DNA of 64,000 nt, taken from the NCBI GenBank assembly GCA_037349315.1, contig JBAIAC010000033.1:12294001-12358000 (forward strand), read 5' to 3'. The position numbers were made by a program, and so were the translations under genes. Shown piece by piece: positions 10,663-21,500 of the stretch (position 1 is the stretch's first letter; every line of letters starts with the position of its first letter). The stretch is from Chelydra serpentina. Taxonomy: Eukaryota > Chordata > Testudines > Chelydridae. The notes beneath the pieces are model-generated. The model saw nothing but the letters and a program-made list of their open reading frames with translations, made no database searches and was not told the origin of the DNA.

Positions 10663-10782
10663 GGGTGACCATATGTCCCAGTTTTATAGGGACAGTCCCA
10701 AAATTTGGGGCTTTGTCTTATATACGTGCCAATTACCTCCCACACCCTGTCCCAATTTTTCACACGTGCTGTCTGGTCACCC
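10663..10782 (+). mobile_element. 120-bp MITE, GGGTGACCA termini, plus copy
   Basis: Begins gggtgaccatatgtccc and ends gtctggtcaccc, with TA on each side (10661-10662, 10783-10784), as for Tc1/mariner-type insertions. The interior includes ttttatagggacagtccc. A second copy lies inverted at 11036-11155. Confidence 0.75.
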
Positions 10783-11035
10783 TAGATTACACTGACTTTT
10801 GCTTGAATTTAAAGATATGTAAAGGACAAGTCAAAGTTAGAAACACAATGGGCCAAGTTCATCCTTAGTGTTATTCCTTTGAACCCAGAGGTGAATATAG
10901 CCCAGAACATTTCTGGTAAATAATAAAAGTGAATTCCACTTTGGTTTCTGAGAAAGAACATTAGATTTTGTTGTTCGCAACAATTATGTAATTTTTCTAC
11001 TTTGTTACAAGTGTGGGAACACAACTCCAGAACCA

Positions 11036-11155
11036 GGGTGACCAAACAGCAAGTGTGAAAAATCGGGACGCGGGTGGTGGGGTTATAGGAGCCTATATAA
11101 GAAAAAGACTCCAAAATCGGGACTGTCCCTATAAAATCGGGACATCTGGTCACCC
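11036..11155 (-). mobile_element. 120-bp MITE, inverted second copy
   Basis: Starts gggtgaccaaacagcaagtg and ends cagatgtccc-type sequence in reverse (gggacatctggtcaccc). It is the reverse complement of the 10663 copy. TA follows it (11156-11157), while the left TA has become CA. The two copies are about 250 bp apart. Confidence 0.75.
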
Positions 11156-11157
11156 TA

Positions 11158-11856
11158 TCCCGAACAGACCTAGATATTTTATGAGGATGCCTGGCCATAG
11201 ACTCTGTTTGTTAAGAAACTTGCATTTAGCAATTAGCACTTTCAGTGTTGCTTTTGTGAGGATCCCAAGTCACATGGAATTGCTGTCACAGAGCTGGGCC
11301 TTCTAAACAAGCTTCTCAAGCAGAATGAAACAATTAGTCACATCTCCCCAAACTACCACTGCTATTATTATAGCTCTGTCATTGTGCACACAGCTATACA
11401 GAAGATGATGACACTGTTCCTGCCACAAGTATTTTATAGTCTGAATTAGTCATACTGAAGAAAGATTGGATTCCATTTGATCTAAGATTCCATCCTGCAA
11501 GGTGCTGAACATGGTGCTGATGCAATATAGAACTTAAGGACATGTGTAATTTTAAACTTGTGATTCGTCCCATAAAGAGTATATCTGAGGACAGTTCTTT
11601 CGTGTTATATATTTTGCCACCCTACTTTGTCCCTATGAGTTTCACATGCCTGTTGCACCATAATTTATCTTTGTGGCAGTCAGAATTGCTTAACATTGTG
11701 CCTTTCTATTCTCCATTTTGGATTTATTTTATTTACTGTATATCAGTATGATGAAGGGCAAAGACGCTTTTGGAATGTAGCAACATGGCAATGATGTCAC
11801 AGAATAGATGGTACTTTGCAGTGTTCTTCAGGCTACAACTCTAAACCCATCATTGT
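11158..11856. other. No recognisable feature
   Basis: Ordinary AT-rich sequence with no credible frame, RNA gene or element terminus. Confidence 0.5.
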
Positions 11857-11864
11857 CTAGCACC

Positions 11865-14800
11865 CATAGGCGCCGACTCCATGGGTGCTCCGGGGCTGGA
11901 GCACCTATGGGGAAAAATTGGTGGGTGCTGAGCACCCAACGGCAGCTCTCTGCCAGCCTGCGCGCGCCTGCCCAACTCACCTTCCGGATTTCCTGCGCAG
12001 CCGGAGGCGCCTCCTGCCAAGGCGCTTTTTTTAGCCGCAGCAGCCGGCCGCCTCTCAGCTGTGCGGCCAGGGGGGGAGGTGCGGGGGAAGCGCAGCGGAG
12101 CGGTGCCTTGGGGGAGGGGCTCTGCAGCTGCTCCTGCTCCTCCCCCGGCCCGGGGGCACCTCCTCTCCCCTGGGGTCCACTGCAGGAGCCGAGGGCTGCA
12201 GCATGGCTCAGGCCATGGGCTGGCCGCTCCGGAGGGCAGAGATGAGTGAGAGGAGGCAGAGCCAGCTCCTTCCCCAGCTCTTCTATGCACCGCTGTGGCT
12301 GCTCAGCCGTGTGCCGCAGGAGCCAGGTGTGCTCCGCAGCTCTGGCTGGCAGTGTGAGTGGTTGGTGGAGCAGCGCACACCCCCTCCTGCGGGCTGCCTC
12401 ACGCACGCGGCACGGCCCCTTTCAGTGCTTGGGGGCACTGCTAGGCAGCCCAATGAGGCCACCTTACAGTGGGGTTAACCTGTACGTGCCAGAGGAGATC
12501 CCCCTAGCCCCAGTCCCCCTCCCCGCTGCACAGATCTGCCCGGCCGGGCACGTAGTCTGCAGGCGGGGAGAAGGGGCACAGGGTCCGCTGGATCGAAAGC
12601 GGTTCCAGCAGACCACAGTCAGGAAAGTTTCATAGGCTGCAATGCATCCAGTACAGATTGCAACCCAAGTCCGGGACACACAGCACGGGCACTAGCTGAG
12701 CTTCCGACCTCTGGCCGTGGTACTCAGTGCATTAATGATACACGTGTGTAGCGGGGACACTGCTGTAACTGGGGGCCTCCAGCGGCAACCCGAAATGCGC
12801 CCGACGAGTGGAAAATCATTGCTTAGTTATTACAGTCGTCAGAAAATATATCTGAGCCATCTGCGTGTGAGTGGACGGCTGAGACTGGAGGAAGGGATGT
12901 GAGTGTGCCTGTGTGTGTCTGTGGATGAACCGGTGTATGAAGGTGTTTGTGAATACGTGCCTGTGGTACTGAAGAAATTGGGAGAGGGAGGCTGCAAGGG
13001 CAGGTACCTGTAAACATGGTGGTGAAGTCCATGTGCACTTACCAGTGAGTAACCACCTCAGTTCCAGTTAGATCTCCCAGCGCTTCCCCTCCTCTATGTC
13101 ATCGAGTTTCCCCATCAAGCCCATGGGACTCTTTAGAATAAGATTTCCAGATTGGGTGAGTGCCAAGGTGAGGAAGGGTTGTGTTCACAGGCAATCTTTG
13201 CTATTGGGTCAAGGCAGCCTAGATACTCTTCTTAGGACTATCAAATGCTGCAGGTCACTGGTTCCTTTTCAAGGACTATGACTTACCATATCAGAAAGCG
13301 CTAAATGTTGTCTTGTCCTGCAATAATCATATCTAGTCATGAAGTTAGATAATTAATTTAGCATCTGGTACAGGGTCCTTTGCAAGAACTTGATGCAAGG
13401 TGTCCAATCTGAAAAGCTTAATTTTCCTTTCAATATCACATTCAAAATGGGGACAGGTGTTTAAGCCTGCTTCCAACACACCTTGCAGAGTGGATGTATC
13501 TTGGTCCCATGTCCCTGGTAAAAACCATCCTCACCTTATGTGGTACTGGGGTATTTCCAAAGGAAATCTCTAGCTACTGAGGCTGGGACATCCATATTCC
13601 CACCATGACGTTGTGAAAGAGAGTTGGGAAATACAATGCTACTGTGTAGGGAAAACCAACATGTCACCTCTTGTGGTTTCCAGAGGCGGTGTTGACAAAT
13701 ACGCTATTTCCACTTTTAACATTATGCATTTGAATGCAATGGGCATCTGGAACTATATGGGCGAAGTTGGAAAAAAGCTCTGTTTACTCATTCCTAGAAC
13801 AGTTGACACCTTCGTGTACATTGGAGGGATTGAGATGTGTCATCAGACACCTCATCCTTAAATACGGAGTGTGATGCAGTGTTCATCCCATACTAACTTA
13901 AAAAGGGGTTAATGAGGCTGAGAGGGATCAACTAAATGAGTAGGCCACAGTTGAGGGGAATTAGATGGCTTAAGTAATCGCTGAATGATGATGGAGCCCA
14001 GCTGAGAAGGAGTAGGCAGGGCTGGTATAAAGCTAGGAAGCTGGCAGCAGAACAGGGCTACAGTGAGGGAGCTTGCAGCTCTTCTCTGGATGTTAGAGAG
14101 GGAGGGTGCCCAGGGAAAATAGAAACCCTAGGGATCCGGGCCTGAAGGAAGGGTTTATCTAGAAGGATGGTGGAGCAGAAGCCTGGGAGAGGCAGAATAG
14201 GAAAAAGTTCAGGGAAATAATAGCAAGGTGGGATGTTGCAGATCTTGGAGGCTGATTTGAGGATCCCTGAGCTGGAACCAGGAGTAGAGGGTGGGCCTGG
14301 GTTCCCACACCAGCCACTGGGGAAGTGGTACAGACTGGACAGTGGAGCAGAAGACTGCCTGGGACAGTTGTCCAATGAGATGTTGCTTTCTAGAAGGGAA
14401 GGACTATAGTGACCTGGTTGGAGGGCCAAGCCATGAAGAACAAGTCATGAAGTGAGAGTATGCAAAATCCCAGAGAGAGCAAGAGGGACCATGGCATGAG
14501 TGATGGAAGGAGCTGTAGGACCTGGAAGGCACTAATCCCTACAGCAGCTAGGAGGAGGCACCCTAGTGGTCAGTGAATCCTGTTACACTGAGGCCAAAAT
14601 CTAGAGGTTACTAAGTCTACAGTTACTCGCTTGGAATAACAAACTGTAACAGGTACAGTAAAGGAAACACCAAAATGTAACCCAGAAAGAAACACCATGC
14701 AATTTAAATCACATGCAGCACAGACTACATTGATGTAGCTACTTGCATTGGTGCAAGCTGCTCTAGTGCAAAGTGGGGTTTACACTGGCATGCTTTACTC

Positions 14801-15183
14801 AGGTAATTTACTGAATGAAATCTATTCAAATATTTCTAAGGTAGAGGGATCTAATTCTTATTCAATCCGGTGAATATTTTTATGAAATCTTTTACAATTA
14901 AAAGTTGTCTTTTTTCAATAATTAACCTTTATATGAAAAATAGTTGAGATGATTGAAAATTTCAATTTTTTTCTTGAAATAATCTCACATTATGATTATT
15001 GGGCGCACGCCGGGGGGGGGGGGCGGGGCTGGCGGGAAGCTGCCGGTGGGTGCTCAGCACCCACCAATTTTTCCCGGGGGGGGAGGAGGTGGGGGTTGGG
15101 ATTTGGGGCCGGGGCAGGGCCGGGGGTGGAGTTGGGGCGGGGCCGGGGGCACGAGCATCCACCAGCAAAAGTCGGCACCTATG
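11865..15183. mobile_element. Possible 3.3-kb hAT-like insertion, CATAGGYGCCGACT ends
   Basis: The left end cataggcgccgact and the right end agtcggcacctatg (ending 15183) are inverted. The 8 bases outside are ctagcacc (11857-11864) and gtagcacc (15184-15191), 7 of 8 identical. Both ends also carry, inverted, the words gggaaaaattggtgggtgct and gctgagcaccca. A short relative with its own TSD lies at 32977-33419. No transposase frame is visible, although 11930-12800 is GC-rich. An LTR-like element occupies 13870-14587. The alternative is two independent half copies in opposite orientation. Confidence 0.5.
13870..14587 (+). mobile_element. Probable solo LTR
   Basis: The 718-bp block starts tgtgatgcag and ends cctgttaca, fitting TG...CA ends. 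The outer 5 bases are cggag and ctgag, a weak TSD with one mismatch. A TATA-like tataaag at about 14027 places the promoter on the plus strand. Purine-rich text follows it. No coding region accompanies the LTR, so I read it as a solo LTR inside the larger element. Confidence 0.5.
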
Positions 15184-15193
15184 GTAGCACCCA

Positions 15194-16620
15194 TGTTTTA
15201 AGGCAAGTGTCTGGGCCAACTTGTGAGCAGATGGACATAATGACAGGCAGCCAAAAGACTATGTATGTGCAGCAGATGTGATAAGGCTAAGAGTCTTAGC
15301 TAGGAACTTTGAAACAGCTGGCTCTGCTGAATGTCCACTATGAATAAGGAGATGCACCATCACTAAATCAGCTCTGAGTTGGATTAACTGTGGAAAAACT
15401 AAGGGTTCTGTAGCTAAATTTTTGGCTGTACTGAACAGTGTTGAGTGGTAGGCATTAATTACAAAGAAGTCTCCTGCTGAATAGCAATAGCTTGTGTTTA
15501 TACAGCATCTTTGATGCCAAAGTATTCCAGAAATTATTTCAGCTACCTGTGGAGTGGAATGCTGTAACATTACTCATTAGTTTAGGATAGGAAGTGAAAA
15601 AGAATTCTATATCCTGGGAGAATGTGCCAAATCCTGTAACCCCTGAATCTGAAACATTTAGCTGATTTGGCAAAAAACTTATTTCTGAAATGCAGTGGGC
15701 AAAAACCCTTGACTTATGAATTCCGAAATGTTTTTATTTTCCAAGGATTCACTCTGAAACTTGTTCTAATTTTAAGATTCTGAGTTTGTGCAAGACCTGA
15801 GACCATAATAATCAAAACTTCTGAAGATTTCAGTGGAAAGTTTGAGTGTGCAAGGAACATAAGATTGGGCTTTTAGCTTGCAACACATTTTAAAGGATAT
15901 CCACTTTGATTCAGTTTCTAAGCCCATGTTTTATACAAGATGCATGAAAGGTCTTTTTAAGAAGATATTAGGCTAGCAATCAGCAGAGATAACTAATGCA
16001 AGGCTTTACTGTAGCACTGAATTGAATCAGTTATTAAGCTTCTAGTAGCCACCTGCAGTTCATATAGTGTTGATTAACGTGAGTAAATATGTTCTAAAAA
16101 AATCATAAAATGAAGCATGTTCTGATAATTTCATAATGATTGGAGACATTTTCATAAAAAATTGTGAAAGGACTTTTAATCAGAATACCAGTTTTGACCC
16201 TAACTATTAATATTATGCTACTTTCATAAAGAATCTGTTATTACTGTACCTTTCATTTCAGTTATTAATGCTTTCTTTGTGAGTTACCTTTCTGAATGTT
16301 GTTTTAGTTGCCTTATTAATTTTGATGACAGAGCTTTGACACTTACATAACACAGAAAGGATGTTATAAAGGTTAAATGTCTTAGAAATTGAAAAATTAA
16401 AGATTTCAGCAGCTAACCCTATTCAATATTTCAAACAAATTATTTTATAGATTAAAGTTCTAATGAATGCTTATTTCAGTTAGAGGGTCTGTCATTTTGA
16501 AAGAGTCTGTAACATGAACCATGTAGGTCTCAAAGCAAATTTAACATGTATTACTTTTCATATATTACATCCTGGTAAATTTGTCATGATAAAGGATGAA
16601 TTTACTGTGGTAGTGACAAA
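15194..16620. other. No recognisable feature
   Basis: AT-rich sequence, probably intronic, without an identifiable element or exon. Confidence 0.5.
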
Positions 16621-16932
16621 GAGTCCTGTGGCACCTTATAGACTAACAGACGTATTGGAGCATAAGCTTTCATGGGTGAATACCCACTTCGTCGGATCGA
16701 AGTGGGTATTCACCCATCTTATGCTCCAATACGTCTGTTAGTCTATAAGGTGCCACAGGACTAACAGACGTATTGGAGCATAAGCTTTCATGGGTGAATA
16801 CCCACTTCGTTGGATTGAAGTGGGTATTCACCCATGAAAGCTTATGCTCCAATACGTCTGTTAGTCTATAAGGTGCCACAGGACTCTTAGTCTGGATCTG
16901 TAGACGCAACAAACACGGCTACCCCTCTGATA
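16621..16932 (-). mobile_element. Four-arm inverted copy of a SINE-like element
   Basis: A unit containing tggcaccttatagactaaca and gacgtattggagcataagct through gaatacccacttcg appears four times in alternating orientation: about 16624-16691 forward, 16699-16760 reverse (lacking 5 bases), 16758-16809 forward (5' part missing), 16817-16884 reverse. After the last arm comes the usual head of the family in reverse, cacggctacccctctgatac (to 16932). The full element is therefore on the minus strand with three extra partial copies. A TACTGT word lies on each side (16603, 16931), a possible short TSD. Adjacent reading frames are artefacts of the palindrome. Confidence 0.8.
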
Positions 16933-17418
16933 CTGTACTGTTGGTAGTAAACTTCAGTAAAATAGTTTTTGAATGCTCTCCAATGGAAAATTGAGAAACT
17001 TTACCGAAGAACGCTGTAGCCACTAAAAACTGATCAATACTTCTAACATACTGTCATTTCTACACTTTGTTACAAACTCCATTGGTTACCTGCAAAGAAT
17101 GGATGCCATATACCATTGCCTGTATATTGTTGCTTTAACATTCTATTTGTTTACATACAGCCAGCCAGCCCTAGTCTGAAAAGACTTATTTCCTGTGTAA
17201 TGGCCACTATGGCAATAATTTAGACTATGCAGCCAACATGTAATTTATATGATATTAAATATGCCTAGCTCCATTTGTTTCCAGATGTTAAATGGATGCC
17301 TCCCCCTTCTCTGTCTTGAATTTATTACTCTTTAGTGGAAAAATGGATTTGTTATATAGAATTAATTTAATAGTAATAAATGGCATTTTTACATAAAGTA
17401 CCATAGATTTAGATCATG
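16933..17418. other. No recognisable feature
   Basis: AT-rich, with no frame or terminus of note. Confidence 0.5.
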
Positions 17419-17572
17419 GCAAAACTCCTCACTTAACATTGTAGTTATGTTCCTGAAAAATGCGACTTTAAGCGAAACGATGTTAAGCGAATCCAATTTC
17501 CCCATAAGAATTAATGTAAATGAGGGGGTTAGGTTCCAAGGAAATGTTTTTCACCAGACAAAAGACTATATA

Positions 17573-17573
<1 letters not shown>

Positions 17574-17640
<67 letters not shown>
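17574..17640. repeat. (CA)n microsatellite, about 33 units
   Basis: Uninterrupted CA dinucleotide run of 67 bp. Reading frames across it (poly Thr-His, Cys-Val) are artefacts. Its purity suggests length polymorphism. Confidence 0.98.
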
Positions 17641-17644
<4 letters not shown>

Positions 17645-17761
17645 TAAACAAACAATTGAATACTGGTACACAGCAATGATGATAGTGAAGCTTGGTTGAG
17701 GTGGAGGAGTCAGAGGATGGGCTATTTCCCAGGGAATGTCTTACTGCTAAATGAACTAAGC

Positions 17762-18008
17762 CAGGGGTCTCCAAACTATGGCCTGAGGGCCGGATCCGGC
17801 CCGCGGCTTCAATTTGTCCGGCCCACCAACCAATTGCTGCCGCTGCCTTGGCGGCACTTCAGCGGCAGCTCAAACGCTGCTGCCACCTCTCCGGTATTTC
17901 GGCGGCAGGGCCCCATCGAAATCGGGCCCCGCACTCCCTAAAGCCGGCCCGCGAAGCCCCTTCAAACATCTAATGTGGCCCTCATCTCCTAAAGTTTGGA
18001 GACCCCTG
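17762..18008. mobile_element. hAT-like MITE with exact 8-bp TSD
   Basis: Starts caggggtctccaaac and ends gtttggagacccctg, perfect 15-bp inverted termini. The TSD aactaagc is exact (17754-17761 and 18009-18016). The GC-rich interior (gcggcacttcagcggcagct and similar) is typical of the reptile family ending CAGGGGTCTC; a relative is at 59706-60168. It is nested in the Tigger-like element. Confidence 0.92.
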
Positions 18009-18546
18009 AACTAAGCAGTTGGCTGAGCCCTCAAGAGTTAACTCTCACACTCTACAAGCCAGCAGGAAAGGAGGGAGGGCAGATGTGTTTCAGAGGTAGA
18101 AATGCGCATTTCTCCTTTAAGTATCAAGAGTGGGCTCAGAAGTACACCGCCTCGTTAATTAGATCAGCAAGCCAGCAGCTTCTGCCTAAGGCAGCAGTTC
18201 CCTTCCTCGTGTGTCCCCCCGCTCTATGGAAGATGGGGTAAGCAAGATGCAGGAGCAGGGGGACATTAGCCCCCCTCTTCTTCCCCTCCTCCCCACACAG
18301 AAAGCAGGCACCCTTACATTAGCTCCCCTATTCTCCCCGCCCCCCACCCCCACCAAGCAGGCAGGAGTCTTGGGGAGCAGCACATGACAGTGGGGGAAGG
18401 CACAGTTGAACTGCCGCAGTTGATAGCCTGCAAACGACTTAGAAGGGAGCATTTCACAACTTTAAACGAGCATGTTCCCTAATTGATCAGCAACTTAACA
18501 ATGAAACAACGTTAACCGGGGCGACTTTAAGTGAGGAGTCACTGTA

Positions 18547-21500
18547 CCTGCTTTATTCCTGCAGCTATATAATGTGTGTGTATGGAACACATTGGGCATA
18601 TCTCATTCTTGTCACATATATGTTCATCATACTTTTAAGTTATCTTAAATTAAATTTAAATATTTTTGTGGTAAAGAACAAGATCTCAGTCCTGTGCATG
18701 TCCTTAAAGAAATCACCATATTTCCATATGTAGATGGAGGAGATTCTTGTCTGCATCTCCTTTTCTGGGAGAAAAATTTTCATCCTCAAAATATGTGGAA
18801 GGTCTGGATCAGATGACACCATTGTTTTTACTTTGATTTTGCTCTAATGTTTTTGGGGCCTGTTTCAAAGCCCCCTGAATCAATGGGAGTTGACTTGTGT
18901 GGGCTTTGGTTAAATCTCTTGGCGAGGCTACATTTGCCATACATCAATGGATGTTATTTTCAACTGCATTCAAATGTTTTTGTACCTCGTAAACTTTGTT
19001 TATTGTAGAACTTTTTATTTTTATTTAGAACTAGAAATGATAGCGCTAGGAGTGTCAATGTAAATTAGTGACCCTGAATTTCTTTTCCCATACTTTGCTG
19101 TTGAACCACTGGAAAGCTGAGTCTTTGTTTAAGGGTGAAGTGTAAAGAACCAATATGGCCTCTCATTTATTCCTTTTTTCTCCCACCCAAAAAATTCTAA
19201 CAAAAAATGTTTTCCCCCATAGACTACATTGTTGTAGTCTAAATAGCCTGTGATTTGGTAATTTAATGAAGTAATTTTTTAAATTACTAGATCAGTGGAG
19301 CATGACTTTGAAAAACTTATTTTCAAATAGCACAGCAAGAAAAAGTCTGTTTTGTCAGGTTTTTTTTTTCCCTTGAGTAAAATCAGTCTGAGCTCCCAAC
19401 TGTGAGGAGCCGTAGTTTTAAGATTGTCTACATTCAGATCAAAGCCATACTTTAAAAGTTTTAGCAGTGTTTCCCTGAAACCCCAAAAAGAGATTTTCCC
19501 TGTCCCCTCCCCCTAATAATTACTTTACTAGCCAATTTGTCTATAGACAATCCACATAGAAATTATTTTACTTCTTAGAAAACTTTTAGGTTAGTTTACA
19601 TTTATAAACAGCTACTTAAAAGTGTTAATTTAAAAAAATTAACTAACAAACAATGTGCTGAAACTTAAATCACATTCCCCAGGCACTATATATTATTAAA
19701 CTATACACACTATATTAAATTCCTATTGGTTTTCATAACTTTTTATTTATTTTGCTATTGTGATATTTATAAATGAGACGATGGAGATTTGTGAGTGTGT
19801 TTTATTTATAGTCTTGCTTACTGTACATCCTTCTTTATAATGAAACGCCCCCAGAATGCACAGGGCCTGACCGGGTAAGGTGCTGAGATTTCAATTACAG
19901 CTGAGATACCCAAGTACCTCTCATGAAGCACTCAGCACCTTTTAAGGATCTTAAAGTTGTTTTACTTAGTGTTAAAATCAGTCCTGCTGCTCTTTCCCCA
20001 TGTAATGTTATGAAACATTCCAAGAAACTGATGATAAATGAGATGTTACAAGTCTGAATTCAAGACAAAAAAAGTGTATTGGGATGTTTATTGCAGATAT
20101 TTCTTGCCCATATCTGTTTATCAAGTTAGGATATACTGTATTTAAAGCAGCTCAAACAGCAATAAGAGTTCATTCATTTTCTTTGCTGTCCTTTCTTTTT
20201 GTGACATAAAGGCTACAGAAATTGTTAGTAGCTCATTCAGTGGGAGAGACCCAATCTTGCAAAACCTTATTCATGTGACTGGTTCTTACTCACAGGTAGA
20301 TCCATTGACCCTACTCTTCTGATTCAATTCCATAGATTCGTTTTGCCAACTTTCTGTTTTAAATTTTTCATTCAAAATGAAGTAAAAGCTCAGGAAATTC
20401 ATCTGCAACTGTGAAGTCTGCATGGCTTCATCACAAAAGTTTAAAGTGGCCCAGCAAAGTTCTCAACAAAATTGGGCTGAGGTATTTGCAATAAAATGTC
20501 TAGACCTGGTCTGCATGGTGCAACAAAACTGGCCTGCATAATCACAATACAGAGACTTCCATAGCCTGCCTGGCCAGTTTTGGGGGTCAGATACAGAGCC
20601 TGTTGACTCGTGCTGGAAGAAGAAAAATATTTTTGAATAAATAGTGTGCTGTCTTTCACCCCTCACTTGCAGTAGTGCCATAGTCTTAAACAGCTTTAAA
20701 ACGAAGATTGCTCCCATGAGTATTGTAAACTGGATTTGGCTCTATATAATCTGAGAGTAACATATTTGACATTTACAGGCAGATGTAGTGCAATTTTAAC
20801 TAAAATAAAAGTTTCTATATTTCTAAAAAATACAAACCCAAAGACCCCAACAAAGATTTCCTTTGCCTCCTCTGGTAGTTTCTACGGTAGATTATTTCTG
20901 CTGAAATTATTGTGTATCACGCTTTTGTTACCTGGTGTCTTTGTGTGTGAGGTTTTCCCAAAGAAAACTGGATAAATATGTTGCTTTTTATCTAGAATCA
21001 TTTACAAATCCTGGAACTAGACAAAATCAAGTTTGCTCATGTCAAATTAAAACATGTGTTTATATACTGCCATTCTGAAACCAACATTGCAGTGCTCATC
21101 ATTTTGTCCTACTGTAGGTGTCAGAATTTGCCTCTCCTCTTGGCATTGCTGTCATCCTCCTGTCCTCTATTTTTCCCTCTCCCTTCTTAACATAGATGTG
21201 AGTGGACTGGTTTGGATTTTTACAAAGTAAGAAATAACACTTTCTGTACAGAGATTCTGTACACTATACTTAGTGGCAATAGAGCTAAATACGTGGGGCC
21301 CAATCTTGAAATGTGCTGAGACTGTTCTGAATGGTGTTGAGTGCCTTCAGCCCCCATGGAAGTCAACGGGTGTGAAAACATCTTAATGAGCCTTTGAAGG
21401 TGCTCAGTACTTTGCAGGAGTGGGCCCTGAAATAGCTAACGTTTGAAGCAAATTGTGACCTTGTACCATAAGTTTCTCCCTTTCCTGTAAGAAATTTACA

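Larger units (their letters stand above)
17419..18544. mobile_element. Tigger-like DNA transposon relic with insertions
   Basis: The left end reads aactcctcacttaacattg and the right end gacttaagtgaggagtcactg in reverse order (gcgactttaagtgaggagtc, then actg), followed by TA at 18545-18546. Subterminal words gcgactttaagcgaaacg recur at both ends. TA-bounded, long-inverted-repeat ends fit the pogo/Tigger group. A CA microsatellite (17574-17640) and a complete hAT-like element (17762-18008) lie inside. No transposase frame survives. Confidence 0.65.

Noticed and set aside
11808..12635. Frames of 129-192 codons on both strands
   Set aside because: GC-rich transposon-derived sequence, mutually overlapping, with no recognised domain.
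16514..16912. Opposing 75-80 codon frames with repeated peptides
   Set aside because: They come from the four inverted arms of the SINE-like element.
17447..17774. Frames with poly Thr-His or poly Cys-Val
   Set aside because: They are translations of the CA microsatellite.
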